Origin: Theropithecus gelada
Lineage: Eukaryota > Chordata > Mammalia > Primates > Cercopithecidae
DNA length: 64,000 nt
Direction of reading: 5' to 3'
NCBI RefSeq assembly: GCF_003255815.1
Contig: NC_037680.1
Coordinates: 23,440,922-23,504,921 of the forward strand
Part shown: positions 45,395-58,169 of the stretch, in pieces
Position numbering within the stretch: position 1 is the first letter of the stretch
How the letters are laid out: each line of letters begins with the position of its first letter
Made by a program: the position numbers and the translations under genes
Notes under the pieces: model-generated
What the model was told of the DNA's origin: nothing
Seen by the model: only the letters and a program-made list of their open reading frames with translations
Databases searched by the model: none

Positions 45395-45545
45395 TATTTA
45401 ATCCATGCACCATCAATCTAGATGAGGATACTAATGCCCAAGAAGGCAAAAAAATTGCTCAAATTTGCACATAAGTTCGAGGCAGGCTTGAGATTGAGAT
45501 CTATGTCCCCGTGACTCTAAAACCTATGCTCTTTTCTCCATGTTT
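45395..45545 (-). repeat. MIR SINE fragment
   Basis: GATGAGGATACTAATGCCCAAG, then TTGCTCAAATTTGCACATAAG, then TCTAAAACCTATGCTCTTTT. Reversed MIR core and tail. Confidence 0.6.
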
Positions 45546-48500
45546 TAGGGAGAACTTCTTTTCAGTTTGGGATGTTTTTACTCTTAAGAGAACTCATAAC
45601 CAATTCTTGAAGTTCTGTGACCCAGAAAAATATATCCTAGTATGCCACAACCTGCTCAGGCCCAGAGAAGCTTGCCTCGAGAGCAGCAGTTCTTCACCAC
45701 TGTGGCGAAGCATCTTGATGGGTTTCAATCAATTATGAACCAGAGCAAAAGGTATCTATTATCTACAAGAATTGAATATCGGAGTTTGACAATACTATTT
45801 TTAGTTTATAAAGGAAGGGGTGGAAATCCTCACTTTGACTCACTTGCCTTCCAGTATAAAGCAAAGCCTTGGGTGCGAGAGAATGGCAGAAATTTCATAT
45901 GACCTGTAACCTAACTGACTGGGGTATGGTAAACGCTTTCTACATAGTTACTGTATGCAACATGGGTGTCCTGACAGAAAAAAAAAAAAAATGCGGAGAA
46001 CCATTAGGTACCATAAATGTCCTCCTGGCTTCACACTTTTGGAAAGAACATCTTCTCAGGTTGTAGCTGCTATTTCTAGAGGCTGGAATATTATATTTTT
46101 TAATACTTCTTTCTTGAAAGGAGCAAAATGGTTCTACCCTAAGTATAATCATATGAATCTGTAATTGCCTTCTCAGTGTCTGTCCCCCCTTATCCTCACA
46201 GTAGCCTAATTTTTCCCAGAAAATATCTCACCCCTCTTCCCAGCCATATGGTTAAAATGGGATGGATCCCACTCCAGGGAGTGAATCATGATTGGCCAGA
46301 GCTTATCATTCTTTTGCTTCCTTAAAATTAGACCTTTCACACGTTTAACTACATGAGATCATAATATAGTCATTTTATATGTGTGAGTGTTAAAAACATT
46401 AGTTTGTTAAATATAAGCAATTTTAAAACGTTAAAGTTTGTATAAATCCTGTTTTGGCATATTTTGTCCAAATTTTAATATAATGGAAGAGGCCTAGGCT
46501 TCTCTTGTCATCTGAGAGCTCTGATCTAGACCATTGATTCCAGATCAGTGACCTCTTCACTAGCTTGGTTCTTCACTAGCTGCAGTTCTCAACTGAGGCA
46601 TCTGAGTCCCACAGAGAATAGATCATCTGCAAGCTCTGTTGGATCCTGTGGCCCCACTGTGCTGTATCTGCCTATTTATACACCTCTTCACCCACCCCTG
46701 TTAAAAATAAACAGAAATTGAACTCTCTCTCTTTCTCTCCTCTCTCTGTTTTAACTTTAGGCCTAGGTCTAAAGGTCTGGTTCTAAGAGAGATCTGAAAG
46801 GAACTCTCTTTAACCTTGACCTTAAACTCACTTTTTCATCAAAACACTGATTCTCTGACACCTCTAATAACTTTAGTGTATCTTTACTGCCTCAAATTCT
46901 GTCTAAAAGAAAATCTGAAATAGTATTTATACCTTTATTTGGAAGGAGAAGGATAATTGAAAAAAATTATTTTTTAAAAAAAGATAGCTTTTTATTTTTT
47001 AAAGAAGTAACTAAGCTGGATGTTACATGTTAATCCAGTCTTAGAAAGTAAGATAATTCTTTAGGGTATAGATTCCTAACCCCTCAGGATATTCCTGTCA
47101 GGTACATTCTTAAATTTGAGAACACAGAACTTTGAGATGGATAGTAGATCTTAGTCATTATGTCCTGGTGATGTTGCTTTCTTAAGAACAAAGCATACAA
47201 TGCCTGCTCTTCTCAAAACCTTCTGTACTGGGGACTTCCTTATCATATAAAGGTATCCTGATGGTACTTTTTTCCCAGCTGAAGTTTTCAGATGCAAAAG
47301 AATAGTACCCTGAAAGAGAAGAGTAGTTGGTCGATTTTTAGTCCATATTGAAGAAGAGGAAAAGAAAACAAAGGAGGAGGAGGGGGAAAGAGAAGAAGAG
47401 GAAGGAGAAGAAGCAGCCCAGGACAATGCTTTATCTTTGACTTTGACTTTGGACATTGCCAAAGGCATCTGGCTATAGTTTAATGCCACTTTCACTGGTG
47501 GCCATTATCTAAAATTGTTCAGCATCCACATCACGCGATTCAGCACTCTGGAACATGAGGACACCTATGGAGCCTCAACAGGTCTAAGCCAATACAGAGA
47601 AGATTACAGTCCGGTAAAGGTTAAACTAAAGCCAAATAAGGTAACATGAAAGATCATCAAATATCCATTCTTTACATTAGACAAATTATAGCAGGTTTTA
47701 ATAAAATGAATTAGATTAAAAACTTAATGGTGGTTTGGGAGGATGTGTTCATTCTGTAGTATCATACAATGTTACAATGATCAACTCTACAGGATCATTA
47801 CACTATGATAATATAAAATAGGTATTTCTAATCAAAGCAGTTTTTTTTTAACCACAGATGGCATAAATATCCATATACATGATGCAATTGGAATTGGTAA
47901 TAAATTTATTTTTCTCCCCATTTATGGCAGAAGACCTGTTAAGTGTGTGCCTGAGGGGCTACAATTAAGAATGAGGGAAAACACTGCTTAATAAAGTTGG
48001 GATCAGGCATTTTAAAAGAATGCTTATGTTCAAAACAGCTAGAGAGCTGACCTGTTTATAGGAAATAGTTCTGCCAGAATTAGAAGTGGAAATAAGGAGA
48101 CGATAATGAAATACAGTTTAACCAGTAAAGGGCAGTGAACATATGTATCACTCCACACCACACAAATATGCTGTCTGTTTAGATAGAGTTGTGGTTTCTT
48201 TTGTCAAGCTATTCTATTTCCTGTTAGAAAGGCTAACTTTGAAATACCACTTTTAGGAATGGGAGATAGAATAAAAACTTTATTAAATTGCTTAAATTAT
48301 TTCCTCAAATTTCTTTCATGTTGTTTGCAATAATGAGATAAAATATCCTCATAAGTTTCCCATTTATACATAGCTTATGGGAAATAAGGATTCAGTTTTA
48401 ACTGACTGAATGGTCAAGCCAATGCTAATGGTCAAGCATTTACATCTGGAAGTCACTAGAAGGTGTTTTTTTTTTTAGGTGAAAGGTCAAAGTCCAAGTG

Positions 48501-48835
48501 GCAATGACCTATCAATCAGGCACTTGCCTCATGTATGGTTACATTCCAGCCATATTTACCTATATTGGGTAGAGGGCGACTCAAGTGGTTTTCTTTCCTC
48601 TTCCCCCTGTGATGCAAGGAGGCTGTACATTTGCAACATAGGTCATGCCTAATATTGCTATTTGCTCTGAGTTCTTAATTGGCAATTGCGAGAAATAGGT
48701 AATTAATACTGATGAGTGTAGATATAATTTAATTTATTGTAGTATGGATTTTTTATTTTATAGTTTAAATACACAATTTTTGGTCCCTTTCAAAGGCGTT
48801 TATAACTAAAAGTCAAGGAATCTTGTGAGCTCATC
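45546..48835. other. 3.3 kb repeat-poor region, no gene called
   Basis: No Alu, L1 or clear DNA transposon. A CT-rich run lies at 46722-46748. A purine-rich GAA/GAG/GGA segment at 47345-47415 gives about 54 open codons on + (Glu/Lys-rich) and the 114-codon frame on - (Ser-rich). Neither resembles a protein I know. 45511-46164 contains overlapping short frames without signals. Confidence 0.4.
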
Positions 48836-48839
48836 ATTT

Positions 48840-49125
48840 TCTTAGCATGCCCCACTCCTCACATTTCCACGCCTTTGAGCATTGCCCTCTATTTTCAACC
48901 TGATAAATAAACTCCCAGGATTCTTCTTCAAATAACCCCTTTTCTCTGAAAGCTGCCCTAGGTCCCCTAGGCAGAGATCTCATAGAGCAACTCAAGGCTG
49001 CTTCCTCTCTGCTCCCTCTATAATAATCTGTTTGCATATGGACTTCCACATATTATTCCACATCTATTCCTGTTGTCTAGTGCAATGACTGGCATTTACT
49101 GGTAATCAGTAATTATTTGTTTACA
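48840..49125 (+). repeat. L2-like LINE fragment
   Basis: GCCTTTGAGCATTGCCCTC through CCTGTTGTCTAGTGCAATG and ACTGGCATTTACTGGTAATC resembles the L2 3' region. Diverged. Confidence 0.5.
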
Positions 49126-50204
49126 AATGACCTTTTTAAAAAAGTTTGACTGGAGATGTATCCTGCCATTAGAGAATCAAAATACATCAAGACATACCAC
49201 CTACAAGATTATTAGAGGAATAAAAAGTAAGTAAACAGGAAGGTAAGAGTTAACATAATTCTGATCCATTTTGATTAACTGTAAGCCTTAATATTCTTTC
49301 TATCTATCTATTAATCAGTCAAATTATTTCATTTTTACTGTAGGAATGGTCTTTCAGGTTGCCATCTACATATATTTTTCAAGCCAATTTTCATGGAAAC
49401 TTTTGTTTACATGAGCTATCATAGTGTTGTTTTCACAGAGGCTTCAGAAATATTTGGCTGAACAATACAGCTGAAAAAAAAAGATTTGAGGAACAAAAAG
49501 TACCAAAGAAAACCTTGTGTTCATCAGAATTAAAATTAGCTGAAGGAAAACAATAATCATAAACTAAAAACCTTTTCCTGCTATTTGGATCTTCAGCTTT
49601 CATCTCTAGCAGCTTCCCCTCCTGAGCCTCCCGAGTTATGTAACAGGTCCCCATATGGGCCGATGAATCTGCCAGGCAAGGCTATCTCACGATTTAAAAG
49701 TCTCTCTTTAAAATATGCAAAAAGGCTAACGGAAGGTTCAATTTGTGAGCCCTGCCTCAGCTGCCTCCCGTATGAAGCCTCACCCTGTGACTACTTCATT
49801 ATCACTCTGGATTGTCTGTTTAGAGCAGTACAGCCACCACATACCTAGAATCACACAGAACAACCTCCTCATTTCTCATGCTCTGAGGCCCTTCCTCGAC
49901 TGATAATTGTCAAGCATTCCTTCCCCTTTGAGCAATCCTGGGCTAACGCCCACCAGGAAACAAAGGGTCTCTTTGAGGATGAAAATTGAGACCGTCCTGG
50001 CCCCCGAAAAATTACATGCTGGAAAATTTCTATGTACTGAAATGATTGTGTTCCTTTTAGAGAACTCTCTGTGGACCTAACTATAGGAATAGGTTATCAA
50101 AGGGCAGCTTCCCTCAAACCCAAATGGGAAGAAAGAAAGGACAACTGTGGGAGGAAGTCAGAGGAGAATCCATGAAATAAACGAACTCTCAATACTTTTG
50201 CCCC
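49126..50204. other. Unique sequence, no gene called
   Basis: A pyrimidine tract ending GATCTTCAG at about 49597 precedes an 87-codon frame (49585-49848), which looks like a chance acceptor. No downstream donor convinces me. Confidence 0.4.
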
Positions 50205-50450
50205 ATAACGAGCGCTTGGGATGCTGGCTATCTGCAAACTCTTTGCACATATATTGTCTCATTTGATTCTCACAATCATCTTGTGAAATAATTATTGATA
50301 TTGCTCCTATTTTAAAGATAAGTAAATTGAGGTTTAAGGATGTAACTTAGCCAAGGTCATACAGCTAGGGAGGGACAGAGCTGGGACTCCAACCAGGTCT
50401 TTTCACTAGAAAGCCTAGGCTCTCACTTCACAACTCTGTGTTAAGCGAAG
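50205..50450 (-). repeat. MIR SINE, minus strand
   Basis: TCATTTGATTCTCACAATCATC, then AAGATAAGTAAATTGAGGTTT, then CAAGGTCATACAGCTAGGG and GCTGGGACTCCAACCAGG. Near full-length MIR, well preserved. Confidence 0.88.
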
Positions 50451-50891
50451 AAAGTGCCCTTAACCAGAACCTGCCCCGTATCATGGACTTTTTAGGAAAG
50501 AATCTAAGAATCCTTTACAACCTCTCATTTGATTGACAAGGAAACTACACCAGAACTCTCAGTTTAAATGTTCTGGTTTTGGTGTACTTTCCTTTAGGAG
50601 CAAAAAGCAAAATCATGAGAGTACCAGTCCATCTCACCAATTTTGCAAGACTGGAGAAAAGCAGCTTCCAAGGAAAGCCTGTGTGTGGTGCACACTCAAT
50701 CCTGTACAATGAGAAGTGAAGCTTGCGATACTGACCCAGAGGAACTGCAAAGTTCTCCGTCAACCCAGCTAGGGCCTTTGGGATCTGTAGGCTTCATGCT
50801 CTGTGACAAAGGAGGCTGATAAAATTTGCCAGGTACTGTCACAACTGCTGGAGAAAAAAGTTTTGTAATTGTGTCTGTGACTTAAGAAGTT

Positions 50892-50977
50892 CAGTTTATT
50901 TGTATATCTTAGTTTACAGAGGATTCCTGTTGGCAGTTTATTTGTATATCTTAGTTTACAGAGGATTCCTGTTGGCA
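50892..50977. repeat. Exact 42-bp tandem duplication
   Basis: Two identical 42-bp units at 50892-50933 and 50934-50975, beginning CAGTTTATTTGTATATC and ending CCTGTTGG. In the overlapping minus frame (50769-51053) the period is exactly 14 codons. There is no sign that frame is translated. A 14-base phrase ATTGTGTCTGTGAC also flanks the pair on both sides (about 50868 and 50985). Confidence 0.95.
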
Positions 50978-50999
50978 AAAGGGCTATTGTGTCTGTGAC

Positions 51000-52305
51000 C
51001 TTCCATTTGCTTGTCTTAACTTCATTTAAATAATTGTACACTGTCCAAAGCAAGAAGAGTATCTGCTACCTCTTTTGTAATTACACACAGTTCTCTAAAC
51101 ACAGAGGGTACTCACAGTGTGTTCTGGCATAAACACTTCAGTTACAAACATAGCACATCTTCTAGTCTCTCTCTTATGCGGAACTTCTGTAGCATCTATG
51201 GAGGAGTCTTTAGTTAAAAAGCCACTCAGGAGTTAAGGAAGTAGTTACATTTCGTGAGAAAAAAACAGATGAGGACAGCATATTCACCTGGCATATAATA
51301 GATGCATATGGCTTTCGTTTAGTTTAAAAATTGCTAATAGAAAACCATACCTTTTCTCAGGCCTCCCACTGTCCTTCATTGCAGGATATATTACTCATGT
51401 CAGACCCAAATTTACCTCTGGCCCACACAAACCTGCCTTATCTTGCTGATTGTTACCGTAAATTACTGACATCAGCAAAGCTTTGTCAGGAAACTGAGGT
51501 AATTGAAAACTCCAGAGAATATGAAGAAAAGGCATCCCGGATTATTTTGGGCTTCTTCCTCTTTCATACAGTTCATGTTCCTTATCTGAGTCATTACTTA
51601 AATAGTTTAATGGCTATGCTCAAACTCAGTATTAGATAGAAGGCCTGTTTATTCACATTTCCCTTTAACCAACCTCACTCAGATTGTGGTGCTCTTTGCC
51701 TCACTAATTTTACTAATCAATAAGCATCTGGATGTCAGCAGTGGAGGCTGATGCTGCTACACGTAGTTAGTGGTTATGTGAAAGACGAAATAGTTAATTT
51801 ATGTGGGTCAACGTTGTGCCTCACTCTAGCCTTGTAAATCATTTTAAACATCTTCAGGTGCATTAAATTATGAATCTCTGGTTTATATTGGGGTGTGCCT
51901 ATAAAGTCCTATAGTCCCCATAGTCCCTTATGTTTACGTCCCTCACTTCCCATGCTATTTTCTATCTTGTCACTGAATTGTCCTTCTACTTGGCTAATGA
52001 CCCAGTTCAGTGGGGAACTAGGTGCTGCTGCCAGCTTGTTTTCAGAGGACTCCCACATTATCTTGGTTCTTCTGGGGTTTCAGGCTTTGAGATGGGCACT
52101 GGAGTCAACATGCTCATGGTCTCTTCCTTTCAGGAAGATGTTGTCTTTGGGAAAACCAACCCTTGGAGAAGTGCATGAATGAAGCACGTAGAAGGTCCTT
52201 GCAGAAGCCCAGAGGAGGGGCATTTCTAAGATTAGGGTTTTAAGGAGGATCATCTTAGGGAGATGACCCTTGAGCTATGTTCTGATGGACAAAAAGAAAA
52301 TAGAG
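51000..52305. other. Unique sequence, no gene called
   Basis: The 102-codon frame at 51331-51639 begins after a pyrimidine stretch ending TTTTCTCAG, but no protein family is evident. Frames at 51895-52182 overlap in two phases. Treated as chance. Confidence 0.4.
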
Positions 52306-52308
52306 CTG

Positions 52309-52586
52309 GGTGCAGTGGCTCACACCTACCATCCCAGCACTTTGGGAGGCTGAGGTGGGAGGATCACTTGAGCTCAAGAGTTCGAGACCAGCCTAGACAA
52401 CATAAAGAGACCCCCATCTCTACTCATTTTTGTTTTTTTAAATTAGCTGGTGTGGTTGTGCACACCTGTAGTTCCAGCTACTTGAGAGGCTGAGGTGGGA
52501 GGATTACTTGAGCTCAGGAGGTCAAGGTTGCAATGAGCCGTGATTGTACCACTGAACTCCAGTCTGGGTGACAGAGCAAGACCCTG

Positions 52587-52590
<4 letters not shown>
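52309..52590 (+). mobile_element. AluJ-like, plus strand (first of a cluster)
   Basis: GCTGGGTGCAGTGGCTCACACC to GCAAGACCCTGTCTT. Its tail received the inverted AluY that follows. Confidence 0.9.
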
Positions 52591-52622
<32 letters not shown>

Positions 52623-52898
52623 GGAGTCTGGCTCTGTCGCCCAGGCTGGAGTGCAGTGGCGTGATCTCGGCTCACTGCAAGCTCCGCCTCCTGGGTTCAC
52701 ACCATTCTCCTGCCTCAGCCTCCGGAGTAGCTGGGACTACAGGTGCCTGCCACCTCGCCCGGCTAATTTTTTGTATTTTTAGTAGAGATGGGGTTTTACC
52801 GTGTTAGCCAGGATGGTCTCGATCTCCTGACCTCGTGATCTGCCCACCTCGGCCTCCCAAAGTGCTGGGATTACAAGTGTGAGCCACTGCGCCCGGCC
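52591..52898 (-). mobile_element. AluY, minus strand, inserted in the preceding Alu's tail
   Basis: T-run of about 31 bases, then GCGGAGTCTGGCTCTGTCGC, ending GAGCCACTGCGCCCGGCC. The target duplication CAAGA(C/T)CCTGTCTT is at 52577-52590 and 52899-52912. This is a head-to-head Alu pair. Confidence 0.95.
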
Positions 52899-52920
52899 AA
52901 GATCCTGTCTTAAAAAGAGA

Positions 52921-53180
52921 GAGGGGGTTGGGGGTGGTGGTTCACGCCTGTAATCTCAGCACTTTGGGAGGCCAAGGCAGGTGAATCAGAAGGTCAGGAG
53001 TTCAAGACCCTGTCTCTACTAAAAATACAAAAATTAGCCAGGCATGGTGGTGGGCACCTCTAGTCTCAGCTACTTGGGAGGCTGAGGCAGAAGAATCACT
53101 TGTACCCGAAGGTGGAGGTTGCAGTGAGCCGAGATTGCACAACTGCACTCCAGACTGGGCGACAGAGCGAGACTCCATCT
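52921..53180 (+). mobile_element. Alu, plus strand, internally deleted
   Basis: GGGGGTGGTGGTTCACGCCTG to GACTCCATCTCAAAA. About 40 bases of the left arm are missing between CAAGGCAGGTGAATCA and GACCCTGTCTCTACT. The tail grew into a GAAA microsatellite. Confidence 0.9.
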
Positions 53181-53324
53181 CAAAAAAAAAAGAGAGAGAA
53201 AGAGAGAGGAGAGAGAGAAAGGGAGGAAGGAAGGAAGGAAGGAAGGAAAGAAAGAAAGAAGGAAGGAAAGAAAGAAAAAGAAAGAAAGAAAGAGAAAGAA
53301 AGAAAGAAAAAAGAAAGAAAGAAA

Positions 53325-53376
<52 letters not shown>

Positions 53377-53405
53377 AAAGAAAGAGAGAGAGAAAGAAAG
53401 AAAAT
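53181..53405. repeat. (GAAA)n / (GGAA)n purine microsatellite
   Basis: About 220 bp of almost pure purine on one strand: AGAGAG, (GGAA)n, then (GAAA)n. Its mirror-repeat symmetry could favour triplex DNA. The 117-159-codon frames across it are artefacts. Confidence 0.97.
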
Positions 53406-55920
53406 AGAGGGCAGTGTGCCCACGCAGATGCAATTGGAAGAATAGTAAGAGATAATGGAAAGGAAAGCAGGGAGGGGTCAACTCCTGAGGACTACACTAA
53501 GGAATATGAACTATATTTTGGATGATATGGAGACCCACACAGTGATTTTGATGTAGGGCTTTAGCATGATCAAATTTGTACTTGTTAATTCAGTGAACAT
53601 TCATTGAATATCTACTTGGTGGCAGTAAGTCACAGAAATGGGACTAGAAAGACAACATAGTCCCTGACTTTAAGGATTTTACAGGTTTAGGAGGTTTCTG
53701 GAGAAGACAGACTTGAAGGTAAAAAAAGCACCAAAAGAGCACTTTTGGCAAATGTAAAAATGTGGAATGAATTAGAAGGTGATGCGACCAAAAGTACAGT
53801 GTCAAGGGGGTGAGAGGAGACCAGTTGTTTCTCTTGAGCGCATTATTTTCGATCTTTTTAAAGGAAATGCATAAACATAACAGTTGTTAAGACTGTGATG
53901 GAATAGTGTTAAAGTAATGCCTGTATGAAGAATATCAAGAAATATCTTTAAAGAACCTAAAAGATGGCATGTTTTTGTCTGCTAGCCCTCCACCAACCGT
54001 CAGTGATAGCTCCATTCCCTGCCACATTAGAGCCAAGCAGCACCTTGGGTGAGATCAGTCAGTGTGGCGAGTATAGAGGCTATTAGGCAATTCCTGGGAT
54101 GTGATGCATGCCTGAAATAAGGGAGTGACAATGGAGATGGAGGAAGAAAGACAGGAAGAAGAGCTAATAGGGAGCTTGATGTACAAGACTTGGCAACTCA
54201 TATAGAGATCCAGCAGCGTGACTCTCATGACTTTCACCTGAGTGACCTGGTGGGTGACATTCACCACATTTTGCAGGGGGAAGGGAGAAGGGTCCTGCCA
54301 TGTCCATTTTGTACATGTCAAGCTTGAGGTGCCTTTGAGACCATCAGGTAGCGATGCTCACTATTCATTTGGATGTGCAGGCCTAGTGCCCAGGAGGAAG
54401 TCTGACTGGGGCAATGCATTTGCATTTTTGCATTTGTGAGTCTTGGTATATAGGTAGGAGTTGAAGCTGAAGCTGTGGGTGTTGAAAAAGTCAGTGATTG
54501 GAATGAGGAGAGCAGAGAGCCCCAGAGGGGCCCTGGCAAATGCTACCATTTAAGCGCTGAGTGGAAAAAGCAGATCTTGGTCAGTGGGTAGGAAGAAAAC
54601 CAAGAAGAATGTGGTTAGGAATTTAAAAGAGTACTTTTAAGGAGGAAGTTATCAATGGAATTAAAAGCTGCCTCTTCTATGTGTAAAGATGTGCTATGAT
54701 TTTCAAAACAAATTAAATACATTAGGTGGGACTGTTATTGCTAGTAACATGCAATAACTGACTAATGGCATATAAAAATACCACAAAGCTTAGAGAAAAA
54801 GCAAATTAAACCAGGCTTTCAAGATGATATACCATCTTCTAGAAGGAAAATATAAAGGATAGCATGCCGGCCCTCTGTGAAGAAGACATAGGGTTAGGTT
54901 TGTTTTTCTAGCAAAGAGATGAGAAATGTTCAGTGAACCATCCCCTTGCTTTCTTACCTGTATCTTTTATTGTCCACTCATGGGTGGGTGGGCAGTGGCA
55001 GGCACGGAGTAATGGGGCAGAAAAGAGCTCATGGGCACATGTGAGAACTCATCCTAGCACCTGGTCTCACCGATTCCCAGCTTTAAGCCAGTGGCTGCCA
55101 GAGCAATATTTCAAAACACACATCACTTGCCTCACTCCCCTCTTGCCTTACCCGTTGGAACTCTCAAAATTCTTCTCAAATCATGGTGACCTAAGTACAT
55201 TGTGGGAATTATTAGTCAATTTCACCAGAAACTTGGAGCTGAAAAAGTTGAAGATCATACTGAAGTAATGAATCTAGAGGAATGGGTACATCCCACTAGT
55301 TTCTATGATCAAACTCAAACTTAAAAAAAAAAAAAATCTGCTTAGATCTCCCCTGCCCTTTAATTTTAAATGTTATTCTATTTTTCTCTGACATTTCCTA
55401 CCTGAAGCAACATTTTGGTTCCCATACAACACTCTTTTCCTTTGCCTTCTGGTTCTTCCATTATCTTGGCCTGCCCTCTGACATGGTTTCCCAATTCATG
55501 TTTTCCTTTCTCATTTCCCTCTTCTTAGCACTGACATGAGCCACAAACCTGTAACCACAATGTCTGAGTCACTCAGTGCTTCTTCTGTTAATGGACACCA
55601 TGTGGAACAGGAGATGGGAAAATACTCTTTACAGGAAATCAGACGATAATGCTTGCACTTTGGTGCCCTTTGAAACAAGAATTTAATTATCCTAATTAAA
55701 AAGATTACCTTATAGAAGACATTTGGGGAAAAGAGCAGGCAGTGTGTCTTTTTCCTGATGATATGCATCTCAAAACCAAAAGGGATATTCCTGCTGATAT
55801 TTGTTTTATCTGTTAAAGCCCCGGCACCGAGAGAAAGGTGAGATCAGAAATTGATCTTGAGTTTTTGACCCAGCCAGAGAGTGAATGATAAAGGGCCTGG
55901 CTGTGGGTTGTTTTGGGAGT
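53406..55920. other. 2.5 kb without Alu, L2-like traces, no gene called
   Basis: An L2-like segment lies at about 53585-53700 (GTGAACATTCATTGAATATC, then CATAGTCCCTGACTTTAAGG). Frames near 54055-54549 and 54933-55268 have no recognisable domains. Confidence 0.45.
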
Positions 55921-55924
55921 GCGT

Positions 55925-56375
55925 GAGTTTCCTAGGGTTGCTAGAACAGAGCCCCACAAATGGATTGGCTAGAAACAACGAAGCCTCTCTCACAGTTCCG
56001 GAAGCCAGAAGTCCAAAATCAAGGTATTAGATTCTTCCAGGGGACAGTTTCTTCCGGGGAACCTGAGGAAGAATCTGTCCCATTTCTCACTCCTGGCTTC
56101 TGGTGACAACTGGCAATCCCTGGCCTTCTTTGGTATGCAGAAGAATCACTCTAATTTCTGCCTCTGTCTTCACATGGCCATCTCCCTGTGCGTATCCGTG
56201 TCCAAATTTCCCTCTCATAAGGACATCCGTCGTATTGGATTAGGGCCCACCCTAATGACCTCATATTAACTTGATTACATCTTCAAAAACCCTATTTCCA
56301 GATCAGTTCATGTCACAGATATCAGGGGTTGAACTTCAACATAAATTTTGGTGGAGCACACAATTCAGTCCAAAC
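55925..56375 (-). mobile_element. MLT1-type (ERVL-MaLR) LTR, minus strand
   Basis: TTCCTAGGGTTGCTAGAACAG, then TCACAGTTCCGGAAGCCAG, then GGATTAGGGCCCACCCTAAT, then GAACTTCAACATAAATTTTGG and CACACAATTCAGTCCAAAC. This is the reversed full-length MaLR LTR order. It is a fossil with no viral genes adjoining. Confidence 0.85.
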
Positions 56376-56379
56376 AGAG

Positions 56380-58165
56380 GGTCAAGATCACCATCTCCCC
56401 TTCTTTCCCATTTTTTCCTCCACTTCTACCTGCCTTTCATTCCTGAATGTTTCTAGCTCTTTATTTTTTCAGGGACCTCTGAGGGCACCATTTTCTGGGG
56501 CAGTATCTGAAATTCAGACCTTCCTTTCTCTTCATCCAATAAAATCAAACTTGCTTATGCTCCACTCCCTCAGGGCTCAACTCTCAGCTATAGGATTGAT
56601 ACATTAATCCAAGGGAAGGTGATAATAGGTGATAATAGGCAAATATCACCCCTCCCAGGTATTTGCATTTGACAGATGACTATATGGAGACAGCACTTTG
56701 ACCTCAAGATGCTGGTGGAAATTTTGCAGTGGGTAACATTTTCTTTTTCAGTACATAGGTCTGTCTGTGACTCTGTAATCATGGCTGGCTCCTCAATCTG
56801 TGAAAAGGATGGGCCCTGTCTATCTATTACTCTCTTAGGGAAAAGTTATTGCTACAGACAATTTGATCTATCTTTGCATTGCTTACATTGATTCATTTCA
56901 TGATTATAAGTGCACCAGGGGAGGAGATTTGTCCCTCACAAGGAAGTCCAGCAAGTGAAAGAATTTTATTTCAGAAAATGCCAACCTGGGGAGAAAGCAT
57001 GCGGACTCTAAGCCCATTTTAAACAGTGGATAATTTTCAAAGAGTGAACATGAGCGCGGAAGGGAATTCAGTTGCTAGGAAAATACAATAAAATAAACAT
57101 AATCTTCCTCCCTCTTGTTTTTCCTGATTTTGGGGAGGGCTGTGCTTCCCAGTCTTGCTGGAGAATGTTTGTCCCTCCCACCTCAGTGGTGACAGACTCA
57201 CAGTGATGCCTGCATGTCTGTCTCACAGGTGTGGGTTCTGAGACTTGCCAACTTAGCGAGACTTTGGAGGAATCTCCCACCGTGGTTGTAAAGAGAAAAG
57301 GAGAGAGATAATAGTTCACTGGCATCAATAATCTACTTCCTCTGACTGGCTGAGTGTTGGAATAATAGCCTCGGCACTTACCCTCCCACACCCCCTCCCC
57401 TGGCTCTGCCGCTGTCAGATTCTCTTCCCTTCTCCACAACTGGGAACTCTAGGGAGCAGATTGTTTTGGCTGGAATTAGCCGGGCACAGATGGTACCACC
57501 TGCTGCATGTTCCTTACTTCTTATTGGCTTCTCTCTCAGCTCTGTGAGTTTTTGTATTTTTTAGGAGTTCAGAGGAAGGGGAAATGGCCGAGGCTCTTGC
57601 TCATGCCTGATTCTAGCACAGCTGTTTGGAGCAAACTGGCAACTGTGGGGATAGTGCTGGGACACGCTGATTGGGGAAGGTGCTTCCAGGGTAACGTACC
57701 ACCATGGCATCCTGTTTGCTGTATCTAGTGCTTTCGTTTCCAAAATACAAACTTCCTTTGAGCCAAACAATTTCTGTTTTCCAGGCTGACAGATCTGCCT
57801 GTGACCAGACACAAGGCAGGTGGTCTTGCGTGAGTCTGAAAAATGAGATTCCTCTCATTCTAAAATCAGAAGGGCATAGAATGTCATGTTACTGTTCGTT
57901 TTATAGGGGAGGTAATTATGAATAGGCCACAAACGGACTGCTGCACTCATTTCTGGACAAGTCACTGAGAAGAATAACTCAGGAGGCCTCGGGCTCCCAC
58001 AGAGCGAACCTCATAGATTTATAAACTGTTTTCTCACCTATGGAAACATGACATTGGATCAAAGGACCTTAAGAGGTTCTATTCCTCCAGATCCTCTGAA
58101 TTCCATGGAGTTGGTCCTGAGTGCTCATTACTAGATAACACTCTAAACCCTTCCCATGACCTGGG
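56380..58165. other. Unique sequence, no gene called
   Basis: Several 70-120-codon frames on both strands (56271-57925) overlap one another. None has a domain, and the 123-codon frame at 57068-57439 (-) lacks splice or start context. A TGATAATAGG phrase is doubled at about 56619-56640. Confidence 0.4.
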
Positions 58166-58169
58166 AACT

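Noticed and set aside
49585..49848. 87-codon frame after a CTTCAG acceptor-like site
   Set aside because: Acceptor-like motifs are common. No matching donor, no homology recognised.
53002..53525. 159-, 141- and 117-codon frames at 53.1-53.5 kb
   Set aside because: GAAA microsatellite plus Alu tail.
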